Shown: positions 32,075-41,152, counted from the first letter of the stretch. The stretch is 64,000 nt of DNA from Alloboseaceae bacterium BT-24-1 (GCA_025846845.1 JAOYTL010000002.1:372001-436000), one strand, 5' to 3'. The notes: generated by a model from the letters alone, not told the origin. Numbers and translations are program-made.

Positions 32075-33390
32075 GCGGCGCATCCCTCGCCATCACCGGT
32101 TTTGCCGTCATGCTGGCGCTGATGGCGCTGCGCCTGCCGATCGGCCTTGCCATGCTGGTCGTCGGCAGTGCCGGCTACATCCAGCTCAACGGGCTCGAGC
32201 CGTTCCTCAACTATATCCGCACCACGCCCTACCAGATCTTCGCCAACTACACGCTCTCGGTGATCCCGCTCTTCGTGCTGATGGGCGCCTTCGCCGAGCG
32301 CTCGGGGCTGGCGGGCGACCTGTTCAAGGCGGCCTCCGCGTTCGTCGGCCATCGCCGCGGCGGCCTCGGCATGGCGATGATCGGCGCCTGCACCGGCTTC
32401 GGCGCGATCTGCGGCTCCTCGGTCGCGACCACCGCGACCTTCGCCCGTGCCGCGCTGCCGCAATTGCGCAGCTACCGCTACGATCCCGGCTTCGCCTGCG
32501 GCGTCACCGCGGTTGGCGGCACGCTCGGCATCCTGATCCCGCCCTCGGTCATCCTCGTCGTCTATGCGATCTCGACCGAGCAGAACATCGCCAAGCTGTT
32601 CCAGGCCGCGCTGATCCCCGGGCTGATGGCGGCGGCGTTTTATTGCATCACCATCGCGATCGTGACGCGGCTCGACGGCACGCTCGGCCCCGCGCATGAG
32701 CGCACGCCCTGGCGCGAGCGCTGGCCGCTGCTCGTCGGTGTGATCCCGGCGATGGCGGTCGCGGTGATCGTGGTCGGCGGCATCTATGGCGGCATCTTCA
32801 CGCCGACCGAGGGCGCTTCCGTCGGCGCCTTCATCATGCTGGCGATCGGCCTGTTCCGGCGCACGCTCGGCCTTGCCGAGATCAAGCAGGCGATCCTGCA
32901 GACGGCCGAGACCTCTGCGATGATCTTCGCGATCCTGCTCGGCGCCGAGGTGTTCAACGCATTCCTCGCGCTGACGCAGGTGCCGACGGCGGCGGCCGAG
33001 ATGATCGCCGCCTCCGGCTGGGCGCCCTACACCGTGCTGGTCGGCCTGCTGCTGTTCTACATCGTGCTCGGCGGCGTGATGGACGAGCTCGCCATGATCC
33101 TTTTGACGCTGCCGGTGTTCTTTCCGATCGTGACGGCGCTCGATTTCGGCATGCCGAGCGACGACATCGCGATCTGGTTCGGCATCCTCGTCCTGGTCGT
33201 GGTCGGCATCGGCATGACCTGCCCGCCGATCGGGCTCAACGTCTTCGTCGTCGCCTCGCTGGCGCGCGACGTGCCGGTGACGCGGATCTATCGCGGTGTG
33301 CTGCCCTTCGTCGCCGCCGACGTGATCCGGCTTTGCATCCTCGTGGCATTTCCGGCGATCGCACTCTATCTGGTGAAGCTCCTGAACTGA
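32071..33390 (+). CDS. dctM: TRAP transporter large membrane subunit DctM
   Basis: A 439-residue permease with about 12 helices. Motifs typical for DctM: LPIGLAMLVVGSAGYIQLNG, SVIPLFVLMGAFAERSGLAGDLF, GAICGSSVATTATFARAALP, GGTLGILIPPSVILVVYAI, GGIFTPTEGASVGAF, CPPIGLNVFVVASLARDVP. It works with DctPQ in sodium-driven organic acid uptake. ATGA overlap with dctQ supports the start at 32071; the frame stays open further upstream but overlaps dctQ. Confidence 0.93.
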   Translation: MSGASLAITGFAVMLALMALRLPIGLAMLVVGSAGYIQLNGLEPFLNYIRTTPYQIFANYTLSVIPLFVLMGAFAERSGLAGDLFKAASAFVGHRRGGLGMAMIGACTGFGAICGSSVATTATFARAALPQLRSYRYDPGFACGVTAVGGTLGILIPPSVILVVYAISTEQNIAKLFQAALIPGLMAAAFYCITIAIVTRLDGTLGPAHERTPWRERWPLLVGVIPAMAVAVIVVGGIYGGIFTPTEGASVGAFIMLAIGLFRRTLGLAEIKQAILQTAETSAMIFAILLGAEVFNAFLALTQVPTAAAEMIAASGWAPYTVLVGLLLFYIVLGGVMDELAMILLTLPVFFPIVTALDFGMPSDDIAIWFGILVLVVVGIGMTCPPIGLNVFVVASLARDVPVTRIYRGVLPFVAADVIRLCILVAFPAIALYLVKLLN

Positions 33391-33411
33391 GCGACACCTG
33401 AGAGCGACAGC

Positions 33412-33726
33412 ATGATCGTACACGACCTCGACATCGACGCCGTCAAGGCAGGGCTCGACGACGGCTCGATCCTGATCGTCGACGTGCGCGAGCCGCATGA
33501 ATTCGCTGCGGGGCGCATTCCCGGCTCGGTCTCGCGGCCGCTCTCGCAGTTCGACCCCGCCGACCTGCCGGACGAGCCCGGCAAGCGCATCGTGCTCTCC
33601 TGCGCCGCAGGCGTGCGCTCGCTGCGGGCGCTGGAATTCGCGCAGGCGGCCGGCCTCGACATCGACAGCCACTATATCGGCGGCTTCAAGGATTGGGCCA
33701 TGCGCGGCGAGCCGGTGGAACGCTAA
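33412..33726 (+). CDS. Single-domain rhodanese (sulfurtransferase)
   Basis: A 104-residue rhodanese: LIVDVREPHEFAAGRIPGSVS and the active-site loop SCAAGVRS with the catalytic Cys at about residue 64. Single-domain members move sulfane sulfur, often from thiosulfate to cyanide or to acceptor proteins. The gene follows dctM after 21 bases and may be on the TRAP transcript, hinting at transport of a sulfur-containing acid; this is inference only. Confidence 0.88.
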   Translation: MIVHDLDIDAVKAGLDDGSILIVDVREPHEFAAGRIPGSVSRPLSQFDPADLPDEPGKRIVLSCAAGVRSLRALEFAQAAGLDIDSHYIGGFKDWAMRGEPVER

Positions 33727-33822
33727 GGCGCTTCCAGCACGCCTTTTGGTTGCGGTTCAGGGCGCCAGAGCCGATAACGTGGCGCGGCCTCAACCCGGCC
33801 GCGGTCGACCAAAGGTGCCCTG

Positions 33823-34776
33823 ATGAAGGCCGTCCGCCTGCTGAGCCTCTCTCTTGCGACCCTGCTCGTGACTGCGTCCGCAGCCCCGCTCGTTTTTGCG
33901 CAGGCGGCTCCGCAGACCGCGGCGAAGCGGCCGGCGCAGGATCCGGAGCTGCAGGCTGCGATCGCCAAGTCGAACGCCTATACCTCGCTCGCCAACCGGA
34001 CGCTGAGGGCGATCGAATCCTGGGATCGCTACAAGAGCTGGGTCGACATGAAGAAGGGCCCGACCGGCAAGGAGCGCTATATCTCCTACGGGCTCTACAG
34101 CCTCTATGACGTGAAGGACGAGATCGCCAAGGCCGAGGCCGCGACCAGCCAGCCGCCGGCGCAGCCGGAACTCGACGGCGCGGTCAAGCGGTTCATCGCC
34201 GCCTATCAGGAACTGGCGCCACTGATCACCCGGGCCGAGCGTTACTACGAGCGCAAGGATTATCGCGACGACAATGCCGCCGAGGGGCGCGAACTGCACA
34301 GCAAGATGGTGCCGGCGGCCGAAGCCTTCCTGCGCGAGAGGGGCACCTTCGATCTGCAGCTCAATGCCTACAAGAAGGGCATCGACGCGCGCGAACTCGC
34401 AGCGATCGAGGCGAGCGAAGGTCGCCTTGCCCGCTGGCAGCTGCGCAACATCATGATCAATGCGCGCGCCGTGATGGACCTGATGCCGAGCAATGAGCGG
34501 CCGATCGTCGATCTCGCCGCCTTCGACACGGCGCTGGCCGGCTATTCCGGCGCGATCAAGGAGATGGACCGCTTCAAGGACAACAACCCCTCCGGCGTGC
34601 CGATGATCGATTCCTCGGCGAGCTCCTGGCTCGGCTCGCTGCGCGACTTCCGCGAGAAGCTCGGCAAGTCGAAGGGCGATGTCCGCAAGGGCGCGGCGAA
34701 CGATGCCAACCGGATCGTCTCCAGCTACAATATGATGGTCAGCATGGCGGACAGCGCGGCGCGCATGATCCGCTGA
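33823..34776 (+). CDS. DUF3829-family secreted protein (YiiG-like)
   Basis: A 317-residue protein with a Sec signal peptide (LLSLSLATLLVTASAAPLVFA). The mature part is predicted helical, with SNAYTSLANRTLRAIESWDRYKSWVDMKKGPTGKERYISYGLYSLYDV near the start and SYNMMVSMAD at the end, resembling DUF3829 lipoprotein-like proteins, but without a lipobox cysteine. Function is unknown. A 96-base gap separates it from the rhodanese gene. Confidence 0.75.
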   Translation: MKAVRLLSLSLATLLVTASAAPLVFAQAAPQTAAKRPAQDPELQAAIAKSNAYTSLANRTLRAIESWDRYKSWVDMKKGPTGKERYISYGLYSLYDVKDEIAKAEAATSQPPAQPELDGAVKRFIAAYQELAPLITRAERYYERKDYRDDNAAEGRELHSKMVPAAEAFLRERGTFDLQLNAYKKGIDARELAAIEASEGRLARWQLRNIMINARAVMDLMPSNERPIVDLAAFDTALAGYSGAIKEMDRFKDNNPSGVPMIDSSASSWLGSLRDFREKLGKSKGDVRKGAANDANRIVSSYNMMVSMADSAARMIR

Positions 34777-34809
34777 GTTTCAAGGTCCATCCATCTGCAT
34801 TCCGCGCAG

Positions 34810-34833
34810 CCCGGTCCCTATATGTGGACCGGG
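34810..34833 (+). terminator. Hairpin after DUF3829 gene
   Basis: CCCGGTCC and GGACCGGG form an eight-base perfect stem around CTATATGT, 33 bases after the stop codon. No T-run follows, so it could be a terminator or a leader structure for the dehydrogenase gene 60 bases further on. Confidence 0.45.
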
Positions 34834-34895
34834 GTGACGGCGCGGCTATCCTGCGCCAGTCTTTCTCATTCGAGTGATCCGAAGGAAGTTTGCCG

Positions 34896-37205
34896 ATGCG
34901 TCCGATGAAGTTCGGGATGGGCCAGCCGGTGCGGCGGGTCGAGGATCAGCGCCTGACCACCGGCACCGGCCGCTACACCGACGACACTGCGGTCGAGGGC
35001 GCCTTGCACGCCTATGTGCTGCGCTCGCCGCACGCGCATGCAACGTTCAAGATCGTCGACAAGGAGACGGCCAGGAAGCGCAAGGGCGTCAAGCTGATCC
35101 TGACCGGCGAGGATGTCGCCCATCTCGGCGACATCCCTTGCAAGGGACTGATCAAGGATATCGCCGGCGAGGATGTGAAGCCTAATCCTGTTCCGGTCCT
35201 GCCCACCGATACGGTGCGCCATGTCGGCGAGGCGATCGCCTTCATCGTCGCCGAGACGCTCGACCAGGCACGCGACGCCGCCGAGGCGATCGAGATCGAG
35301 TTCGAGACGCTGCCCTCGATCACCGGCATCGCCGAGGCGCTCGAGGATAAGGCGCCGCAGGTCTGGCCGGATCGGACCGGCAACGTCGCCTTCGAGGCGG
35401 AGCAGGGCAATCGCGACAAGACCGAAGAGGCCTTCGCCAAGGCCGATCGCACGGTCTCGGTGACCATCGTCAACAACCGTCTCGCCTCCAACTACATGGA
35501 GACGCGCGCCTGCATCGGCGAATACGACAAGGCGACCAAGCGCTGGACCCTGACGCTCGGCAGCCAGGGCAGCCATGGCACGCGCGAGATTCTCGCCGAT
35601 TACATCCTCAAGGTCGATCAATCCCGCATCCGGGTGATCACCCCCGATGTCGGCGGCGGCTTCGGCACCAAGATATTCATGTACCGCGAATACCCGCTGA
35701 CCATGGTCGCGGCCGAAAAGCTGAAGCGGCCGGTGCGCTGGGTCGCCGACCGCACCGAGCACTTCCTCGCCGACACGCATGGCCGCGCCAATCTCAGCAC
35801 CGCGACGATGGCGCTCGACAAGCGCGGCAAGTTCATCGGGCTCAAGGTCGATCTCGCCGCCGATATGGGCGCCTATCTCTCGCAATATGGGCCCTTCATC
35901 CCCTGGGTCGGCACGACGATGACGCCGGGCTGCTACAATATCCCGGCGGTGCATGTCCGCTTCCGCGGCGTCTTCACCAACACCACGCCGGTCGATGCCT
36001 ATCGCGGCGCCGGGCGCCCCGAGGCGGCCTATCTGATCGAGCGGCTGGTCGATGCGATCGCGCGCGAGACCGGCAAGACGCCGGATGCGGTGCGCACGCT
36101 CAACTTCGTCAAGCCGGGCGAGATGCCGCACAGGACGCAGACCGGCCCGGTCTACGATTCCGGCGAGTTCGAGGGCCATATGCGCCGCGCCATGGAGGTG
36201 GCGGACTGGAAGGGCTTCAAGGGCCGCCTGAAAGCCTCGCAGAAGGCCGGCAGGATCCGCGGCATCGGGCTCGCCTGCTATATCGAGGCCTGCGGCGGCG
36301 GCGGGCCGGAAAGCTCGACCGTGATCCTGGAGAAGGACGGCACCGTCACCGTGCTGATCGGCACCCAGTCGAACGGGCAGGGGCACGAGACCGCCTATTC
36401 GCAGCTCGTCTCGCAGCATCTCGACATCCCGATGGACCGCATCAAGGTCATCCAGGGCGATACCGACCGTGTCGCGACCGGTGCCGGTACTGGCGGCTCG
36501 CGCTCGATTCCCGTCGGTGGCGCAGCGCTGAATGCGGCGACCGGCATCCTTGCCGACAATCTGAAGAGCCTCGCTTCGGATGCGCTCGAAGCCAGCCCCG
36601 GCGATCTCGAGATCGTCGACGGCGCCGTGCGCATCGTCGGCACCGACAAGAAGCTTGATCTGAAAGCGATCGCCAATCTGCCGGGTGCCAAGGCCGAGCA
36701 GCTCAGCGTCCATCAGAGCTGGACGCCGCCGGAAGCGACCTATCCGAACGGCACTCATGTGGTCGAGCTCGAGGTCGATCCGGCCACCGGCGGCACCGAA
36801 ATCCAGAACTATGTCGTGGTCGACGATTTCGGCGTGACGCTGAACCCGATCATGCTGCAGGGCCAGGTCCATGGCGGTGCGGCGCAGGGCATCGGCCAGG
36901 CGCTGATGGAGGAGATCCGTTTCGACACATCCGGCCAGATGCTGACCGCGACCTTCATGGACTACGCCCTGCCGCGGGCGATCGACATTCCGAACTTCCA
37001 TTTCGAGACGCGCAACGTGCCTTGCGTCACCAATGCCATCGGGGTGAAGGGCGCAGGCGAGGCCGGCGCGATCGGCGCCTGCCCGGCCGTGATGAATGCC
37101 ATGGTCGATGCGCTCAGCCGCGCTGCCGGTGTCAGGGCGATCGACATGCCGGCGACCCCGGCCAAGGTGTTTGCGACGCTGAAGGCAGCGGGGTATCAGC
37201 TCTGA
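34896..37205 (+). CDS. Xanthine-dehydrogenase-family molybdopterin-binding large subunit
   Basis: A 769-residue molybdenum hydroxylase large subunit (CoxL/aldehyde dehydrogenase type). Motifs include GQPVRRVEDQRLTTGTGRYTDD at the start, TPDVGGGFGTK near 250, AYRGAGRPEA at 368-377 (type II active-site loop, not the AYXCSFR of form I CO dehydrogenase), and KGAGEAGAIGACPAVMNA near the end with the catalytic Glu. Size matches the family. The usual FAD and [2Fe-2S] subunits are absent from the neighbourhood; two c-type cytochrome genes follow. GGAAG supports the ATG at 34896. Probable role: periplasm-linked or membrane-linked oxidation of an aldehyde or N-heterocycle. Confidence 0.9.
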   Translation: MRPMKFGMGQPVRRVEDQRLTTGTGRYTDDTAVEGALHAYVLRSPHAHATFKIVDKETARKRKGVKLILTGEDVAHLGDIPCKGLIKDIAGEDVKPNPVPVLPTDTVRHVGEAIAFIVAETLDQARDAAEAIEIEFETLPSITGIAEALEDKAPQVWPDRTGNVAFEAEQGNRDKTEEAFAKADRTVSVTIVNNRLASNYMETRACIGEYDKATKRWTLTLGSQGSHGTREILADYILKVDQSRIRVITPDVGGGFGTKIFMYREYPLTMVAAEKLKRPVRWVADRTEHFLADTHGRANLSTATMALDKRGKFIGLKVDLAADMGAYLSQYGPFIPWVGTTMTPGCYNIPAVHVRFRGVFTNTTPVDAYRGAGRPEAAYLIERLVDAIARETGKTPDAVRTLNFVKPGEMPHRTQTGPVYDSGEFEGHMRRAMEVADWKGFKGRLKASQKAGRIRGIGLACYIEACGGGGPESSTVILEKDGTVTVLIGTQSNGQGHETAYSQLVSQHLDIPMDRIKVIQGDTDRVATGAGTGGSRSIPVGGAALNAATGILADNLKSLASDALEASPGDLEIVDGAVRIVGTDKKLDLKAIANLPGAKAEQLSVHQSWTPPEATYPNGTHVVELEVDPATGGTEIQNYVVVDDFGVTLNPIMLQGQVHGGAAQGIGQALMEEIRFDTSGQMLTATFMDYALPRAIDIPNFHFETRNVPCVTNAIGVKGAGEAGAIGACPAVMNAMVDALSRAAGVRAIDMPATPAKVFATLKAAGYQL

Positions 37206-37337
37206 CGCAAGGATCTTATTGCGATTTTGCAATGAACTTCACGACAATGCGACTTGGCGCTGTCGTGCGCCTGCGTTGATCTGGAAGAGTTCAAAACAGC
37301 GCCGGGTCCGGCGCTGCCTTCCGGAGGATTCCCACGC

Positions 37338-37769
37338 ATGCTTCGCACTGCTTTCGTCGCCCTCGGTCTCGCCGTCGGCGTCTCCGCCGTTCTGGCCCAG
37401 GCCAATCCGATCGCCGAACGGCGCGACACGATGAAGGCCGTCGGCGCCGCGACGCGCGATGGTGCGGCGATGGCCAAGGGCGAGGCGCCGTTCGATGCCG
37501 CCAAGGCGCAGGCGGTGTTCAAGGCCTATGGCGATGCCGCCAGGAAGATGCCGGGCCTCTATCCGGATACCGCCAAGACCGGCGGCGAGACCACGGCGGC
37601 GCCGAAGATCTGGGAAGACCAGGCGGGCTTCAAGGCGGCCTTCGCCAAGTTCGAGGGCGATGCCGGCAAGGGTGCCGCGGCGACCGATCTCGCCGGGTTC
37701 CGCACCGCCTTCGGCGACGCCACCAAGAATTGCGGCGGCTGCCACGAGACCTATCGCATCAAGAAGTGA
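37338..37769 (+). CDS. Cytochrome c' family protein
   Basis: A 143-residue protein with a signal peptide (LRTAFVALGLAVGVSAVLAQ) and a C-terminal CGGCH haem site at residues 132-136, the position typical of cytochrome c' four-helix proteins. The first helix has ERRDTMKAVGAATRDGAAMAKG, the usual RxxxMK region. Such cytochromes bind NO or CO or carry electrons. Start at 37338 follows CCGGAGGA. The position after the molybdoenzyme gene suggests a redox partner role. Confidence 0.9.
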   Translation: MLRTAFVALGLAVGVSAVLAQANPIAERRDTMKAVGAATRDGAAMAKGEAPFDAAKAQAVFKAYGDAARKMPGLYPDTAKTGGETTAAPKIWEDQAGFKAAFAKFEGDAGKGAAATDLAGFRTAFGDATKNCGGCHETYRIKK

Positions 37770-37818
37770 TGGCGGCCCGCGGCCGTCAGATTCGACCTGA
37801 AGATTTGACCTGATTGAA

Positions 37819-37848
37819 GGAGCGGGCTTCCTTGTGGAGGCCCGCTCC
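37819..37848 (+). terminator. Hairpin terminator after cytochrome c' gene
   Basis: GGAGCGGGC and GCCCGCTCC form a perfect nine-base stem around an 12-base loop, 49 bases after the stop. A short T-bearing stretch follows (ATTCGTCT). It may separate the c' transcript from the dihaem gene or act as a partial stop. Confidence 0.5.
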
Positions 37849-37926
37849 ATTCGTCTCGGCGGCATCCGGAGCGAACCCTGTCGCGACACCGGCGTTGTTT
37901 GCCAGGGACAACTTGACGAGGAATCG

Positions 37927-38862
37927 ATGCGCCGCCTGCTGATCACGCTTCTGGTCTTCATCGCGCTCGGCGTCGCCGGCTTCTTCGTCTTCACCGATCC
38001 GCGCGTGGTCTCTCCGGGCGCAGCAGTCGGCACGCTGCCGGCCCCCGACATTGAGAACGGCAAGCTGCTGTTCGCGGCGGGCGGCTGTGCCTCCTGCCAT
38101 GCCACGCCGGGGCAGGACGACAAGACGCGGCTCGGCGGCGGGCTGGTGCTGGACTCGCCCTTCGGCAAGTTCCACGTGCCGAACATCTCGCCGCATACGC
38201 GCGACGGTATCGGCAACTGGGGCACGGCCGACTTCATCCAGGCGATGACCGCTGGCGTCTCGCCTTCCGGGCAGCACTATTATCCGGCGTTCCCCTACAC
38301 CTCGTACCGGCTGATGCCCCCGAAGGCGGTCGCCGATCTCCTCGCCTATATCCGCACGCTGCCCTCGGTCGAGGGCAGGGCGCCAGGCCATGAGCTCGGC
38401 TTCCCCTACAATATCCGCCGCGCCGTCGGTGGCTGGAAGCTGCTGTTCTTCGACGGGACGCCGTTCAAGGCCGATCCATCGAAGAGCGAAGAGTGGAATC
38501 GCGGCGCCTACCTCGTGAATGGCCCGGGCCATTGCGCCGAATGCCATTCCAGCCGCAACCAGTTCGGCGCCATCGTCCAGGCGATGCGCTTTGCCGGCGG
38601 TCCTGATCCGGAAGGCAAGGGCTGGGTGCCCAACATCACCCAGGCCGAGGGCGGCCTCGGGAAATGGTCGAAATCCGAGATTGCCGAATTGCTCAAGAGC
38701 GGCTTTACGCCGAGCTTCGACAGCGTCGGCGGTACAATGTCGGCAGTGGTGCGCAACATGGCGCAATTGTCGGATGCCGACCGGCTGGCGATGGCGGAAT
38801 ATCTGAAATCGCTGCCGGCAGTGCAGGGACCACCGCGGCCGCAGAAGGCGGCGGGTGGCTAA
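37927..38862 (+). CDS. Dihaem cytochrome c
   Basis: A 311-residue protein with an N-terminal hydrophobic anchor (LLITLLVFIALGVAGFFVF) and two haem sites, CASCH (residues 54-58) and CAECH (203-207), giving two cytochrome c domains. Methionine ligands may be in RLMPPKA and GTMSAVVR. The layout is that of the cytochrome subunit of alcohol or aldehyde dehydrogenases (AdhB/IorB-like tails). The start at 37927 follows GAGG and gives a clean anchor; a longer frame from 37834 lacks a ribosome site. Probably accepts electrons from the molybdoenzyme. Confidence 0.88.
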   Translation: MRRLLITLLVFIALGVAGFFVFTDPRVVSPGAAVGTLPAPDIENGKLLFAAGGCASCHATPGQDDKTRLGGGLVLDSPFGKFHVPNISPHTRDGIGNWGTADFIQAMTAGVSPSGQHYYPAFPYTSYRLMPPKAVADLLAYIRTLPSVEGRAPGHELGFPYNIRRAVGGWKLLFFDGTPFKADPSKSEEWNRGAYLVNGPGHCAECHSSRNQFGAIVQAMRFAGGPDPEGKGWVPNITQAEGGLGKWSKSEIAELLKSGFTPSFDSVGGTMSAVVRNMAQLSDADRLAMAEYLKSLPAVQGPPRPQKAAGG

Positions 38863-38897
38863 GGGGATGACGGAGGGGCTGCTTTATGAAGCGGCCC

Positions 38898-39518
38898 TCA
38901 GTCCATCACCGCCGCCTTGAGGATGCAGACCATCAGCGCCGTGCCGGGCTGGCCGCTGACGCAGCGGACGACGTGCTGGCGGTCGCAGCGATAGCGCAGG
39001 GTCTCGCCGGCCTTGGCGCGCTGGGTGATGCCGCCGACCTCGACCTCGAATTCGCCGGCGCTGACCGAGAGCGATTCGATCGAGCCGCGCTGATGGCCTT
39101 CCGAATCGAGCTCGCCGCCCGGCTCGGCGCTGACCTCGTACCATTGCAGCCATTCGACGGTCTTGATCCAGCCGATGATGGCGAGGCGCAGCTTGCCGTC
39201 CTCGGAGACCAGGATCGGCGTATCCGATCGGGCGATCTTCTCGATGAAGGCCTCTTCCTCATTGGTCGAAAGCACGCGCTCGATCGAGACGTCGAGCGCC
39301 TGCGACAGCCGCCAGATCGTCGCCAGGGTCGGGTTTGTCTCATTGCGCTCGATCTGGCTGATGATCGACTTGGCGACGCCGGACTGTTCGGCCAGCTCCG
39401 AGAGCGAGAGATTATAGGCCTTGCGCAACCGCTGGATCGTCTTGCCGAGCTGGCCCGAGATGACCTGTGCGCCGGACTCGATCTCGCGGCCGCCACGTTC
39501 CCTGGTTTCGATACCCAT
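38898..39518 (-). CDS. XRE-family regulator with C-terminal cupin domain
   Basis: A 206-residue regulator. Residues about 25-80 hold the helix-turn-helix (LGKTIQRLRKAYNLSLSELAEQSGVAKSIISQIERNETNPTLATIWRLSQAL), and about 115-200 a cupin (EPGGELDSEGHQRGSIESLSVSAGEFEVEVGG...AGETLRY). Such XRE-cupin proteins control amino-acid, polyamine or metabolite genes through ligand binding. The start at 39518 (MGIETRERGG) is preferred over in-frame extensions to 39770 that overlap the EamA gene. It lies directly downstream of the EamA exporter on the same strand, so the exporter is a possible target. Confidence 0.88.
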   Translation of the reverse strand: MGIETRERGGREIESGAQVISGQLGKTIQRLRKAYNLSLSELAEQSGVAKSIISQIERNETNPTLATIWRLSQALDVSIERVLSTNEEEAFIEKIARSDTPILVSEDGKLRLAIIGWIKTVEWLQWYEVSAEPGGELDSEGHQRGSIESLSVSAGEFEVEVGGITQRAKAGETLRYRCDRQHVVRCVSGQPGTALMVCILKAAVMD

Positions 39519-39637
39519 TGCACTCTTGCCTGCCGTCGCCTCTCGCCCGTTGAGGGATCTGCCCGTTTGGGAAAGAGAACGATTGTTTGTCTTAGCGGAC
39601 AATGCCTCGGATCGCTCCGAGCGGCAAGTCGAGGGCA

Positions 39638-40606
39638 TCAGACGGAGCGGGTCGGGCCAGCCTCGCGGGTTTCCTTCTTGAGCAGGCCGAGCTGCTGCTC
39701 GCGCAGGATGACATAGATGCCCGAGGCGATCACGATCAGCGAGCCGATCAGCACGGCATAGACCGGCCATTCGCCGAAGACGAACCAGCCGAGCGCCGTC
39801 GCCCAGATCATCGTCGAATATTCGAAAGGGGCGATCAGCGAGGCGTCGCCATAGCGATAGGCCTGGACCAGCAGCATCTGGCCGAGGCCGCCGAGCACGC
39901 CGATGGTGACGAGCAGGATGAAGTCCTTCAGGTCGGGCACCGTCCAGCCGAGCGCCAGCGTCAGCAGGCCGAGCAGCGAGGTCAGCGACATGAAATAGAA
40001 GACGATGGCGCCGGTCTTTTCGGTATGGGTCAGGAGCCGGACCTCGATCGAGGCGAAGGCTGAGCAGAACGCACCGGCAAGCGCGAGCAGGGCGCCGATG
40101 GCGGGCCCGCCGGACAGGCCATGGCCGAAGGCCTGCGCGCCCATATGCGGCGAGAGCATCAAGAGCACGCCGACGAAGCCGACGGCGACGGCGGTCCAGC
40201 GGTAGATGCGGACGCGTTCCTTGAGGATGAGCGCCGCCAGTACCACGACGATCAGCGGTGCGGCGTAGCCGATCGCGACCGCGTCCGAGAGCGGCAGCAG
40301 ATGCAGGGCGGCGAAGCCGAGGAACATGCCGGTCGAGCCGATGACGCCGCGCTTGAGATGGCCGCGCAGGTTGCTCGTCTTGAGCGCCTCGGGGAATTCA
40401 CGGCGCCAGGCCAGCCAGATGATCAGCGGGATCAGCGCGAAGAACGAGCGGAAGAAGACCAGTTCTCCCGTCGGATAGCGCGAGGCCAGCGTCTTGATGC
40501 CGGCCGACATCAGCGTGAACGACAGGGCCGAAAGCAGCTTGAGGCTGATGCCGAGGAGCGGTGACAAGGCCAAAGGTCGGGCAGGAGGACTGGAAGTCTT
40601 GTGCAA
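39638..40606 (-). CDS. EamA/DMT-family drug/metabolite exporter
   Basis: A 322-residue protein with ten hydrophobic helices in two EamA repeats (about 20-150 and 170-300). Motifs include LVFFRSFFALIPLIIW and ATALGWFVFGEWPV near the end, typical of RhaT/RarD-like permeases. Start codon is TTG at 40606, inside a 26-base palindrome; a stop codon lies five codons upstream in frame, and no ATG is close, so the start is uncertain. The XRE-cupin gene follows on the same strand. Exports amino acids or metabolites; substrate unknown. Confidence 0.85.
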   Translation of the reverse strand: MHKTSSPPARPLALSPLLGISLKLLSALSFTLMSAGIKTLASRYPTGELVFFRSFFALIPLIIWLAWRREFPEALKTSNLRGHLKRGVIGSTGMFLGFAALHLLPLSDAVAIGYAAPLIVVVLAALILKERVRIYRWTAVAVGFVGVLLMLSPHMGAQAFGHGLSGGPAIGALLALAGAFCSAFASIEVRLLTHTEKTGAIVFYFMSLTSLLGLLTLALGWTVPDLKDFILLVTIGVLGGLGQMLLVQAYRYGDASLIAPFEYSTMIWATALGWFVFGEWPVYAVLIGSLIVIASGIYVILREQQLGLLKKETREAGPTRSV

Positions 40607-40615
40607 GACTTCCAG
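40590..40615. promoter_or_regulatory. 26-bp near-perfect palindrome over the EamA start codon
   Basis: CTGGAAGTCTTG and CAAGACTTCCAG are perfect inverse copies separated by TG only. A loop of two bases is too tight for an RNA terminator, so a dimeric protein-binding site is more likely; it could also hide the ribosome site of the exporter. The XRE-cupin regulator two genes down is a candidate binder. Confidence 0.55.
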
Positions 40616-40699
40616 TCTTTAGACCACGAGCATCGAGCCGTTCCAAGCACCGTTCTTGCAAATCGGACCGGCGCGATGCGGGACGCGATCGAATGTGAT

Positions 40700-41152
40700 T
40701 CAGGTCGGGCGATATTCGAGGATCTCGTCGCCGCGACCGTCGAAGGTGCCGGTCGAGGTCCAGCCCAGATGCCGGTAGAAGCCATAGGAGCGCGCGGCCG
40801 GATCGGATGAGCAGCTCAGGAACAATCTGGCGAGGCCCAGCTCTCTGAATTCCGCGACGACCAGGTTCAGCAGGGTCTTCCCGACGCCATGTCCTTCATG
40901 CTCCGGCAGCAGCGCGAGCACGGCGATCTCGCCGGTTTCGCGCTCGCCGAAGCAATAGCCGACGATCTCATCGCCCTCGGTCGCGATATGGCCCGGCAGG
41001 CTGCCATCGGCGATGGCGGCCTGCCAGCTCTCGAGCGTGACACCCGCTTCCGCGAGGCGCTCGACCGAGAAGGCGTTCTCCCGCGTCCTGCCGCGCAGGA
41101 CGACGCAGGCGGGCGTATCCTCGGGAACGGCTCGTCGATAGGCGATGGTCAT
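40700..41152 (-). CDS. GNAT-family N-acetyltransferase
   Basis: A 150-residue acetyltransferase with the acetyl-CoA binding motif A (LALLPEHEGHGVGKTLLNLVV, R/QxxGxG/A form) near residues 76-96 and a C-terminal YGFYRHLGWTSTG (motif B) region. Substrate unknown. It is co-directional with the atypical SDR gene upstream (66-base gap). Confidence 0.88.
   Translation of the reverse strand: MTIAYRRAVPEDTPACVVLRGRTRENAFSVERLAEAGVTLESWQAAIADGSLPGHIATEGDEIVGYCFGERETGEIAVLALLPEHEGHGVGKTLLNLVVAEFRELGLARLFLSCSSDPAARSYGFYRHLGWTSTGTFDGRGDEILEYRPT

Noticed and set aside
31981..33672. A 563-codon minus-strand frame opposite dctM and the rhodanese gene
   Set aside because: Shadow of dctM, composed mainly of charged residues.
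34866..37232. A 788-codon minus-strand frame opposite the molybdoenzyme gene
   Set aside because: Shadow frame with Arg/Ala/Asp-rich composition; the plus-strand gene carries clear motifs.
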